The position numbers and the translations under genes were made by a program. A stretch of DNA of 64,000 nt from positions 1-64,000 of the forward strand of contig JACPUX010000001.1 in NCBI GenBank assembly GCA_016192065.1, given 5' to 3'. The notes under the pieces were generated by a model, which saw only the letters and a program-made list of their open reading frames with translations, did not search any database and was not told where the DNA came from. Within the stretch, counting starts at the first letter, position 1. Every line of letters begins with the position of its first letter. Positions 56,763 through 64,000 of the stretch are shown one piece after another. The stretch is from Betaproteobacteria bacterium (GTDB taxonomy: Bacteria > Pseudomonadota > Gammaproteobacteria > Burkholderiales > Casimicrobiaceae).

Positions 56763-58583
56763 TTACAGCGGAATCTGCACCCCGAGAGTCAGGGACTGGT
56801 TGCGTCCGCTGCCGCTATTGAGCGTTGCGCTGTACCCCGCGAACGCCGTTACGCCTTTGCCGAGTTGGGCGCTGATGCCCAAGTCGAGCCGGCCGGTATC
56901 GCTGTCCGGACGGTATACGGGCATGTGAAAGCTACCGCCCATGGTGACCAGATTCGCGCGTACGCGGCGTTCGTCGTCATCGAATTCGTGCTCATAACTG
57001 AGTTTCGCGAATGGCCGCAACGTCGTACCGCCGGCATTCATTTCCGCCTGCAGCATGTAGCTGAGGCTACCCACCAGGGACTCGCGATTCTGCTCGCCGA
57101 ATTGCATGGTCGTGCTGTTCGCGCCGCCTTCGCTGTAGCCCTTGACCTTGACCTTCTGGTGGGCCAACCCGATGACGGGTCCGTGTTTAAAGCCCGCACT
57201 GCCCATCCAATAGCCGCCGAACACGTCCACCGCGCTGTGGGTTCCGTCGGTGGTGCCGGTCTCGGTGCGCGTCCCGGCGCCCAGCGCGATGGTGCGATGC
57301 ACGTTCTTGAAGTCGAGGTTGCCGTAGCTGAGCGCGCCGCCGACATAGGCAGCACCCAAACCGACCACACCGTAGCCGGTGAGCAGAGTCTCTTCGAGCT
57401 TGAAACCGCCCCCGTTGTTGGCGAAGTCTGACTTATTGCCACTGAAGCCGAAAGCCAAGCCGGCGGTCACGTTGTCACCGAACTTCAGGTCGCCGCCGAT
57501 CAACAGCGAATTGGCCGTGCTGTCGGCGCCGCCCGTACGCGGGCCACGGTCGATGTCGCCAGTGTGGTAATCATAACTGCCGTACATCGAGAACCCACTG
57601 CCGCTGCGCGGCGCGCCTGCGGTGGCTAACATCCGGTTGTTGATGCCGCGCTTCTGCGCTGCGCTGACCTGAAGCGGCGCCTCGGCCAGCAGGCCGGCTT
57701 TTTCCGGCGCTTCGATGATCGATGCGGCATAGTCGCCGGCCACTCGGTGCATGCCCGAGGTCGGATGCACTCCGTCGGCGAAGACCCAGGTGTCGGCGCC
57801 AGTCGGATCACGCAGCGTGGAAGGAGTGCAGGTCAGCGAGCTTTCGGTGGTGCAGACCGGAATCGTGGCGTTGACGAAACCATAGGCGGCTGGATTGGCG
57901 ACCACTTCGCCCAGAAGGGTGTAGAGATCCATCGAGATGACATCGAACCCCAACTGGTTGAGCCCGGACGAAAGCGTGCCGTTAAAGAGCTGGGTCAGCG
58001 CACCGAAGGGCGCGGTCGGCTGGGCGCCTTGCAGCGGCGTCTTGGAAATGTCGGGGATATTCGCCACCATGATGTAGCGGGCGCCCGCGGCATGCAGACG
58101 CGCGACCTGGGCGAGAAGGTCCGTCGCCGCGGTGGCGATGTTGGCTTGCATCTGGCCCGGGGTGATGGCCCCCGCGCCAGCCAAACCTACCTGATAGAAC
58201 ACGTCATTGGGACCGCCGGAGATAAAATAGAGCGCATTGGCGTCCACCTGCTGAGTGCCCAGATAGTTGGTCAACTGCGTGCTGACGGGCAGGGCCTGCG
58301 GGTTGTAGGTGTCCTGCCGGGAAACGCGTGCGCCACCCATCGCGTAATTCGTTCCGCCCTCGGTGAAGGGTTTCGCGCTGCTGCCGAAGTAGCTCGCCAA
58401 GTACTGCGCCCACACATTGCCAGGATTGGTGGTGAAGCGGGCGCCATAAGCGCCGGAATCGGTCAGGCTGTCGCCGAAGAAATAGGTATTGCTGAACTGC
58501 GCCGCACCGGCCCCCCCGGACACCCCCAGGGCCAGGGCCGACGCAAGCAGACTCAGGCGCGCCGCGCGCTTGATCGATGACAT
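56763..58583 (-). CDS. estA: EstA-like autotransporter GDSL esterase
   Basis: A 606-residue outer-membrane protein. A signal peptide (residues 1-28) is followed by an SGNH/GDSL hydrolase passenger with FGDSLTDSG near the start, GGPND in the middle and DGVHPT near the end of the domain (about residue 270). The C-terminal 270 residues form a 12-strand autotransporter beta-barrel ending in a hydrophobic residue (VQIPL). The esterase faces outward and hydrolyses acyl esters; in Pseudomonas EstA affects rhamnolipid and motility. ATG at 58583 follows a GAGGAG site. It is divergent from the FecR-domain gene, with about 300 bp between. Confidence 0.92.
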   Translation of the reverse strand: MSSIKRAARLSLLASALALGVSGGAGAAQFSNTYFFGDSLTDSGAYGARFTTNPGNVWAQYLASYFGSSAKPFTEGGTNYAMGGARVSRQDTYNPQALPVSTQLTNYLGTQQVDANALYFISGGPNDVFYQVGLAGAGAITPGQMQANIATAATDLLAQVARLHAAGARYIMVANIPDISKTPLQGAQPTAPFGALTQLFNGTLSSGLNQLGFDVISMDLYTLLGEVVANPAAYGFVNATIPVCTTESSLTCTPSTLRDPTGADTWVFADGVHPTSGMHRVAGDYAASIIEAPEKAGLLAEAPLQVSAAQKRGINNRMLATAGAPRSGSGFSMYGSYDYHTGDIDRGPRTGGADSTANSLLIGGDLKFGDNVTAGLAFGFSGNKSDFANNGGGFKLEETLLTGYGVVGLGAAYVGGALSYGNLDFKNVHRTIALGAGTRTETGTTDGTHSAVDVFGGYWMGSAGFKHGPVIGLAHQKVKVKGYSEGGANSTTMQFGEQNRESLVGSLSYMLQAEMNAGGTTLRPFAKLSYEHEFDDDERRVRANLVTMGGSFHMPVYRPDSDTGRLDLGISAQLGKGVTAFAGYSATLNSGSGRNQSLTLGVQIPL

Positions 58584-58881
58584 TCTTGGTCTCCTCACAG
58601 GATTAAAACGTTTGTTTCAAACAGTTGCTTGCAACGATGTGTATTCTAATCCAAAATTTGCCCCCAGCGACGCCATTTTTTGCACCGCGCGCATGGCGCG
58701 GCCAGGCCGGGGGCTGCCCGTCGGCGATCGGCGGGGTCAGCCTGGGCCATCGGTGTGCGCGCTTGACCATGCGCGCCCGAAGATGCTATGCCGGCGCTGC
58801 GGTCAACCGACTGTTGCTCAGGGCGTTAGAAGTGCAAACTCTGAGCGTGCCATTTCGGTCGCGACTTCGTGGAGGTGCCTG
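58584..58881. promoter_or_regulatory. Divergent intergenic region between estA and the FecR-domain gene
   Basis: Nearly 300 bp with an AT-rich part near estA (about 58600-58680). A palindromic GTTGC-TT-GCAAC lies at about 58625-58636, and another GTTTG/CAAAC pair just before it. These could be operators, but no consensus is recognisable. A GGAGG site precedes the FecR gene. Confidence 0.4.
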
Positions 58882-60864
58882 ATGTTTCCCTTTCGATCCA
58901 AGGCGATACACCTGACCATCGCCCTCTTGGGTGCCGCCCTCTTCTGGGTCAGCGGTACAAGCTGGGCCAATGACGACCCACCGGGGCGGATTGGGCGGGT
59001 CAGCGATCTCGCCGGCGAGTTGCATTTGAGCAACACCGCGACGCAGTCGGCTTGGGCCGAGATCGGGCTCAACTATCCGCTCACCAGCTCTGACGACCTC
59101 TGGGTCGGGCGCGCGGGGCGCGCTGAGATCGATTTCGGCGACGGGTTCCTGCGGTTGGCGGAAGACACCAATGTTCATCTCAACCGCCTCGATGATCGCC
59201 AGATCGAAGTGATGCTCGCCAGCGGGCGAATGATCCTGAGCCTAAGACACCTCGATGCCGGTGAGATGGTGGAAGTCCTTACTGGAAACGCGCGGATCAG
59301 TGTGCTGCGGCCCGGCTCTTACCGAATCGATGTCAACCGCGATCGTTCCGTCACGGTGTTGGTCGTTCGCGACGGCGAAGCAGCCTTGGAACGAACCGGC
59401 GAGAGCACTGTGGTAGGCCGCGGCGAGACCGCGACCATCAGCGGCCGCGAGTACCCGACCCTGGATCTCCGCGGCGGGCACTACACCGACGCCTTCGACG
59501 CCTGGAGCGAAGCGCGGGATCGCCGCTTCGAGGACTCCGCCAGCGCCCGTTATGTGTCCCCGCAGATGATAGGCTGGCGCGATCTGGACGATCACGGCCG
59601 TTGGCATACTCACGCGACCTATGGCGCGCTCTGGTATCCGCGCGTGGTCGGGGCAGGCTGGGCGCCCTATCGCAACGGTCGCTGGGTGTGGGTCTCGCCT
59701 TGGGGCTGGACGTGGGTTGATGAGGCCCCCTGGGGGTTTGCGCCGTTCCATTATGGCCGTTGGGTCCATGTCTCGGGACGCTGGGCCTGGGCCCCTGGAC
59801 GGTACACCGTGCGCCCGGTCTATGCGCCGGCGCTGGTGACCTTCATCGGCGGCGCCTCTTGGTCATTCAGCGTGCGCGCGCCCGTCTTTGCCTGGGTTCC
59901 GCTGGGCTGGCGCGAACCCTACCGGCCGTATTACCGCAGCTCCGACCACTACGTCCATTCGGTCAATCGGCCTTACGTCGTCAATCACACGGAAATCACT
60001 ACGAAGCCGCCTGCTCCTGCCAACGCCTTCGCCAATATTCGCGTTCCCGGTGCGGTGACTTCGGTACCCGGCAGCGCCTTTGGCAGTGGGCGCATGGTCA
60101 CCGAGAACCTAGTCACGGTGCCTCGGCAGGCCTTGGGCGGTGCGCCCGTGCTAGCGAGCGCTCCAGCGGTCAAACCGATCCCGCTGGCCCCCGCGGCGGC
60201 GGGGCACGGTGTCGTGCCGGCGAGTCAGATGTTCCGGCCCAACGCGGCGGGCAGCGGCATCCGAGAGCTGACCGGCGCGCCTGCTGGCGGCGTGGCCCAC
60301 ACACCGATCCAGGCGGCACCCCGCACTTCCGTAGCACCCCCCGTGCTGGCACGGCCGCCGCGCGAGGGCAAGCCAGTCGCTGGCGGCTCGGGGGTCGGCG
60401 AAATCGGGGGCGCCTCCATTCGAAGCAATGCGCCGAGCGCGAGAATCGAAGCGCCTCCGGCGGTTCGGGAGTCCCGCCCAACAACGGCGCCCCGCGAATT
60501 CAGCACGGGCGGGGGCATGGCTGGTGCTCCCACCGCCTCGCGGATGCGCGAGGCACCCCCGGCCGGGCGGGTCGAACGGTCGGCACCCCCGCAGAACCTC
60601 GGCGGCGGCAAGCCGATGATGGTTCCGGAAGTTCACACCGCGCCGGGAAACTCCGGTCGCGCCCTGCTCCCCCCGCGTGGCGCGGTTGAAGGCCGCGCCC
60701 AACGTTCTGTCGCGCCGGGTCCAGGGGTGCCGCAGAAGCCGCCAATGGTGTTGGAAAAGCCCTTCGCTGGGAAACCCGAAGTCCGCACGGAGCGGCGCCC
60801 TGAATCGCGGCCCGCGGCGCAAACCGAAGCGCCCAGGGTGATGGAAGGACCGCGCCTAAAGTAG
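58882..60864 (+). CDS. FecR-domain/DUF6600-like exported protein with disordered C-terminus
   Basis: A 660-residue protein with a signal peptide (residues 1-28). A FecR domain follows (about 30-130: GRVSDLAGELHLSNTATQ, DLWVGRAGRAEIDFGDGFLRL, LTGNARISVLRPGSYRIDV). A tryptophan- and tyrosine-rich DUF6600-type repeat region comes next (about 225-370: GRWVWVSPWGWTWVDEAPWGFAPFHYGRW). The long Pro/Ala/Gly/Arg-rich disordered tail makes up about the last 280 residues. Such proteins are thought to sit at the cell surface or in the periplasm; no enzyme motif is visible. Start at 58882 with GGAGG. Confidence 0.82.
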   Translation: MFPFRSKAIHLTIALLGAALFWVSGTSWANDDPPGRIGRVSDLAGELHLSNTATQSAWAEIGLNYPLTSSDDLWVGRAGRAEIDFGDGFLRLAEDTNVHLNRLDDRQIEVMLASGRMILSLRHLDAGEMVEVLTGNARISVLRPGSYRIDVNRDRSVTVLVVRDGEAALERTGESTVVGRGETATISGREYPTLDLRGGHYTDAFDAWSEARDRRFEDSASARYVSPQMIGWRDLDDHGRWHTHATYGALWYPRVVGAGWAPYRNGRWVWVSPWGWTWVDEAPWGFAPFHYGRWVHVSGRWAWAPGRYTVRPVYAPALVTFIGGASWSFSVRAPVFAWVPLGWREPYRPYYRSSDHYVHSVNRPYVVNHTEITTKPPAPANAFANIRVPGAVTSVPGSAFGSGRMVTENLVTVPRQALGGAPVLASAPAVKPIPLAPAAAGHGVVPASQMFRPNAAGSGIRELTGAPAGGVAHTPIQAAPRTSVAPPVLARPPREGKPVAGGSGVGEIGGASIRSNAPSARIEAPPAVRESRPTTAPREFSTGGGMAGAPTASRMREAPPAGRVERSAPPQNLGGGKPMMVPEVHTAPGNSGRALLPPRGAVEGRAQRSVAPGPGVPQKPPMVLEKPFAGKPEVRTERRPESRPAAQTEAPRVMEGPRLK

Positions 60865-60880
60865 CTTGATCTGAAACCGC

Positions 60881-60914
60881 GCTGGGGCCGGCGTCGCCGG
60901 CTCCAGCTTTATTT
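60881..60914 (+). terminator. Terminator of the FecR-domain gene
   Basis: A 12-pair stem (GCTGGGGCCGGC/GCCGGCTCCAGC, one mismatch) is followed on the plus strand by TTTATTT. It lies just after the FecR gene stop and overlaps the last codon of the opposing phaC gene. Confidence 0.7.
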
Positions 60915-62711
60915 GCCGTCGACCCGCAGCTTGGCGTAACTTCCCGGGGCAGCTTCGATCACTTTCAGCTTGCCCTTGCCCGGCGCGCGCGCGGGGATTT
61001 GTTCGCCCAGATACGGCGTGAGCCATTCGAACCAATCCCCCCACCAGGACCCCTCGCTCTGTTTGGCGCCAGCGAGCCATTCATCGGCGTTTTTGGGCAG
61101 CTCGGAGTTGGTCCAGTAGCCATACTTGTTGGCGCTGGGCGGATTGATCATGCCGGCGATGTGACCCGAACCGCCGAGCACAAACCGTGATTTCCCGGCC
61201 ATCAACTGGGGACCGAGGTAGGTGCTCTTCCAGGGCGCGATATGGTCCTCGACGGCGGAGACGAAGTAGGTGGGCGTCTTCACCGCTCCAAGGTCGATGG
61301 CCTGGCCGGCGAGGGTAATGCCGCCCGGTACCCGCAGCAAGTTCTTCATGTACATATTGCGCAGATAGAAGCTGTGCATGGTCGCCGGCATCCGCGTCGA
61401 GTCGCAGTTCCAGTGCAGCAAATCGAAAGGGAAAGGATCGCGGCCCAGCAGGTAGTTGTTGACCACGAAGGACCAGATCAGATCGTTGCCGCGCATCATA
61501 TTGAAGGTATCGGCCATCTCCGAACCTTCAAGATAGCCACGCTCGTTCATGCGACGTTCGAGCGCCGCCACTTGTTCCTCGTCGATGAACACCTCGAGTT
61601 CGCCGGGTTCGGAGAAATCGATCAGTGAAGTCATGAAGCCGGCGGAGCGAATGCGCGTGTCTTTGATCGCCGCGAAGTATCCGAGGCTTGCCGCCAGGAG
61701 TGTTCCGCCGAGGCAATAGCCAAGCGCATTCACTTCCTTCTCGCCGGTCGCCTGATGGATCGCCTCGAGAGCCGCCACGGGGCCTTCGAGCAGGTAGTCC
61801 TCGAAGTTCTTGCCCGCGTAGCGGGCGTCTGGGTTCACCCAGGACACCACGAACACGGTCATGCCCTGGTCCACCGCCCACTTGATCAGTGAGTTCTTCT
61901 CGCGCAGGTCGAGGATGTAGTACTTATTGATCCACGGCGGCACGATCAGTAACGGCCGCTGGTAAACTTTCTTGGTGCTGGGCTCATATTGGATGAGCTG
62001 CATGAGGTCGTTCTGGAACACCACCTTACCTGGTGTCGTGGCGATGTTGACGCCAAGCTGGAAGGCCTTGGTGTCGGTCATCGAAATTTTCAGCTGGCCG
62101 TTGCCGCGTTCGATGTCGTCGAGCAGGTTGTGGAGGCCCTTGACCAAGTTCTGGCCGCCGCTGGCGATGGTCTCCTTGAACACTTCAGGATTGGTCAGGG
62201 CGAAGTTCGAAGGCGCCAGCGCATCGATGTACTGGCGGGTGAAGAAGTTGACCCGCTTGGCGGACTCCTCGTCCATGCCCTCGACATTGGCCACCGCATT
62301 GTGAAGCCAGCGCGCTGCGATGAGATAGGACTGTTTGACGTAGTCGAAAAGAAAGTGCTCCTGCCAGTCCTCGTGCTTGAACCGCTTGTCGTTCTTTGCC
62401 GGCTCCACTACTGATCTGGCGGGTTGTCCCATCATGCGGAGCATCGAGTTCTGCCACAACGACATGTAGTCCCACCACAGGTTCATCTGAGTTTCGGCAA
62501 GCTTGTAGGGGTTAGCCATCATCTTGCCTGCCAATTCCATAAAGACCTTGGCGATACCGAATTCATCGGTCGCCAGTGACTTGCCGGTTTGCGACTGCTT
62601 GGCGACGAATTCGCCGATCAGCTTGGCACCACGCTCGGCGGCTTCGGCGAAAGAATGGGCCAGCGCGGCGGGGTCCGCGGCAGCGGGGGTCTTGGTGGAC
62701 GGATCGGACAT
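60909..62711 (-). CDS. phaC: Class I poly(3-hydroxyalkanoate) synthase
   Basis: A 600-residue class I PHA synthase that polymerises (R)-3-hydroxyacyl-CoA into storage granules. The nucleophile Cys333 is in the lipase-like box LGYCLGG. The catalytic Asp is in the SAVEDHIAPW segment and the His in GGSGHIAGMINPP. The N-terminal domain has the family PYKLAETQMNLWWDYMSLWQ segment. No phaA, phaB or phasin gene lies in the window, so those are elsewhere. Confidence 0.95.
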   Translation of the reverse strand: MSDPSTKTPAAADPAALAHSFAEAAERGAKLIGEFVAKQSQTGKSLATDEFGIAKVFMELAGKMMANPYKLAETQMNLWWDYMSLWQNSMLRMMGQPARSVVEPAKNDKRFKHEDWQEHFLFDYVKQSYLIAARWLHNAVANVEGMDEESAKRVNFFTRQYIDALAPSNFALTNPEVFKETIASGGQNLVKGLHNLLDDIERGNGQLKISMTDTKAFQLGVNIATTPGKVVFQNDLMQLIQYEPSTKKVYQRPLLIVPPWINKYYILDLREKNSLIKWAVDQGMTVFVVSWVNPDARYAGKNFEDYLLEGPVAALEAIHQATGEKEVNALGYCLGGTLLAASLGYFAAIKDTRIRSAGFMTSLIDFSEPGELEVFIDEEQVAALERRMNERGYLEGSEMADTFNMMRGNDLIWSFVVNNYLLGRDPFPFDLLHWNCDSTRMPATMHSFYLRNMYMKNLLRVPGGITLAGQAIDLGAVKTPTYFVSAVEDHIAPWKSTYLGPQLMAGKSRFVLGGSGHIAGMINPPSANKYGYWTNSELPKNADEWLAGAKQSEGSWWGDWFEWLTPYLGEQIPARAPGKGKLKVIEAAPGSYAKLRVDGK

Positions 62712-62822
62712 GTATTCCTCTCAAACAGCACGAAGGGCCGCCCCGAATGTCTCGTGCCCCCGGACGGGGGAAGCGACCAAAACGAGGGCGTTCGGAACAG
62801 GCATCTCTTGGCGGGTAAAGGT

Positions 62823-63869
62823 TTAGACGCGGGTGAAACGCACCCGGTCGCCACGGTCGTGGCGCTGGATGCGCTGTAGAGCAACCAGGTGATTGAGGTG
62901 GGCGATGGTCTCGCCCATGGCAAAGAACAACTGCTGCAGATCGAGTTCGCGCGGGAACAGAGTTCTTCTTAGGCTCGCCGCGTCCTGAGGCGTCTGGCGA
63001 ATCGCCCCCAGGAGCTCGGCGAGGCGTGCCTCGTGGTGCGCTTCAAGTTGCTGGAGGCGGCTGTGGATTCCCCGGAATGGCAGGCCATGCGAAGGCAGCA
63101 CCAAGGTGTTCGCTGGCAGGTCGGCGAAGCGCTGGATCGAATGCAGGAAGCGGCCCAGGGGGTCGGCTTCTGGCTCGGTGGGCCAAACGCTTACGTTGGT
63201 CGTGATCTTGGGCAGCAGCATGTCTCCGGAAATCAAGATCCCCAGTTCCTCGCTGTGGAGGGCTACGTGTTCGGGGGAATGGCCGAGCCCGACGATCACC
63301 CGCCAACTGTGGCCGTCGATGGCGACGCGGTCGCCCTCGGCAAGTCGGTGGTAGGCGCGGGGCAACTCGGGCACGCCATGGCGATACCGGTTCCCGCGGG
63401 CGCGCAAACCATCGAGTTCCTCTTCCGCCATGCCATGGGCGGCGAAGAGGTCGAGAAGCGGTGCCACCCCGAAACCGGCGGTCTGGTCATGCATGGCATG
63501 CGCGCTCAGGTACTCGCCTTGGCTCATCCAGATCGCTGCGTCGGAGTTTGCGCTCAAACCCGAGGCCTGCCCGACATGGTCGGGGTGGCAATGAGTGACA
63601 ACGATCCGCCTCAGAGGGAGACCTCTAAGCCAGCCCGCGGCATGTTCTTGCCACAAGGTCGTGGTCGCAGCATCTCCGTAGCCGCAATCGACCAGAGTCC
63701 AAGCCGCCCCATCGCGCAGCAACCAGATGTTGATGTGGTCCAGCGCAAACGGCAAGGGCAGGCGCAACCAGTACACCCCCGGCGCGACACTGACGATACG
63801 GTCGGCGGAGGGCGGTTGACTAATCGGGTAAACGAGCGCGGAAGCTGCGGCCGTGGCGTGAATCTGCAC
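62823..63869 (-). CDS. Metallo-beta-lactamase-fold hydrolase
   Basis: A 348-residue protein with the metal-binding motif THCHPDHVG (HxHxDH), a second ligand region GLGHSPEHVAL, and ISGDMLLP with the bridging Asp. The C-terminal 80 residues are helical, a common feature of glyoxalase II-like and other MBL hydrolases with a C-terminal winged helix. The substrate cannot be told from sequence. It runs 112 bp before phaC on the same strand and is likely expressed with or near it. Confidence 0.88.
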   Translation of the reverse strand: MQIHATAAASALVYPISQPPSADRIVSVAPGVYWLRLPLPFALDHINIWLLRDGAAWTLVDCGYGDAATTTLWQEHAAGWLRGLPLRRIVVTHCHPDHVGQASGLSANSDAAIWMSQGEYLSAHAMHDQTAGFGVAPLLDLFAAHGMAEEELDGLRARGNRYRHGVPELPRAYHRLAEGDRVAIDGHSWRVIVGLGHSPEHVALHSEELGILISGDMLLPKITTNVSVWPTEPEADPLGRFLHSIQRFADLPANTLVLPSHGLPFRGIHSRLQQLEAHHEARLAELLGAIRQTPQDAASLRRTLFPRELDLQQLFFAMGETIAHLNHLVALQRIQRHDRGDRVRFTRV

Positions 63870-64000
63870 TGGGCGTCAGGCCTTGCCTGGGACATTGCTG
63901 CAAAGCAGCATAGTCCGATATGGCCCGCACCCTGTCAAGGGGCCCGGGGCCGCTGGCAGGCCCTTGTTGGAACGCGGGTAAGCGATTGGTTGGGTATGAA

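Overview
This 64 kb stretch is GC-rich bacterial chromosome, most likely from a betaproteobacterium of the Rhodocyclales/Nitrosomonadales type. The clues are the gene order pilMNOPQ-aroK-aroB followed by gltB-gltD-hemE-priA-argS-SPOR-dsbA, a class I PHA synthase, and tightly packed operons with high-GC codon use. No rRNA, tRNA or CRISPR array was found.

Left accessory region (about 1-15.7 kb). An IS256-family insertion sequence (3-1426) abuts a complete diversity-generating retroelement (DGR) on the minus strand. In transcription order the DGR holds target protein T2 with a C-terminal variable repeat (VR2), an Avd-like accessory protein, the 109-bp template repeat (TR), a reverse transcriptase with a MutS-I-like tail, and target protein T1 with an internal variable repeat (VR1). 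TR, VR1 and VR2 are all 109 bp. All 18 substitutions (11 in VR1, 7 in VR2) fall on template adenines, the hallmark of DGR mutagenic homing. Next comes a ParD/ParE-like toxin-antitoxin pair flanked by 27-bp direct repeats. A tight four-gene operon follows: coiled-coil protein, ClpA/B-type AAA+ ATPase, NrdG-like radical SAM protein and a zinc-ribbon Ser/Thr kinase with C-terminal membrane helices. I know of no described system with this composition. A convergent AidB-type acyl-CoA dehydrogenase closes the region.

Middle region (15.9-31.4 kb). This part is rich in signalling and envelope genes: a secreted DUF5648-like/beta-lactamase-fold fusion, a small membrane protein plus SSF-type sensor histidine kinase plus CheY-like receiver, and succinate-semialdehyde dehydrogenase. 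A Crp/Fnr regulator is divergent from a CHASE2 adenylate cyclase, which is followed by a FecR-domain protein, a lysine/alanine/proline-rich histone-H1-like protein and a TPR-CHAT protease-like protein.

Core region (31.4-57 kb). Penicillin-binding protein 1A is divergent from the type IV pilus assembly operon pilMNOPQ, which runs on into aroK-aroB. An Ig-like lipoprotein gene lies on the opposite strand, followed by gltB-gltD-hemE. An intergenic region carrying three DnaA-box-like sites precedes priA, then argS, a SPOR-domain protein, dsbA and a short-chain dehydrogenase.

Right end (56.7-63.9 kb). This holds an EstA-like autotransporter esterase divergent from a second FecR-domain protein, then class I PHA synthase phaC and a metallo-beta-lactamase-fold hydrolase.

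The most interesting parts are the two-target DGR and the uncharacterised kinase/AAA+/radical-SAM operon.
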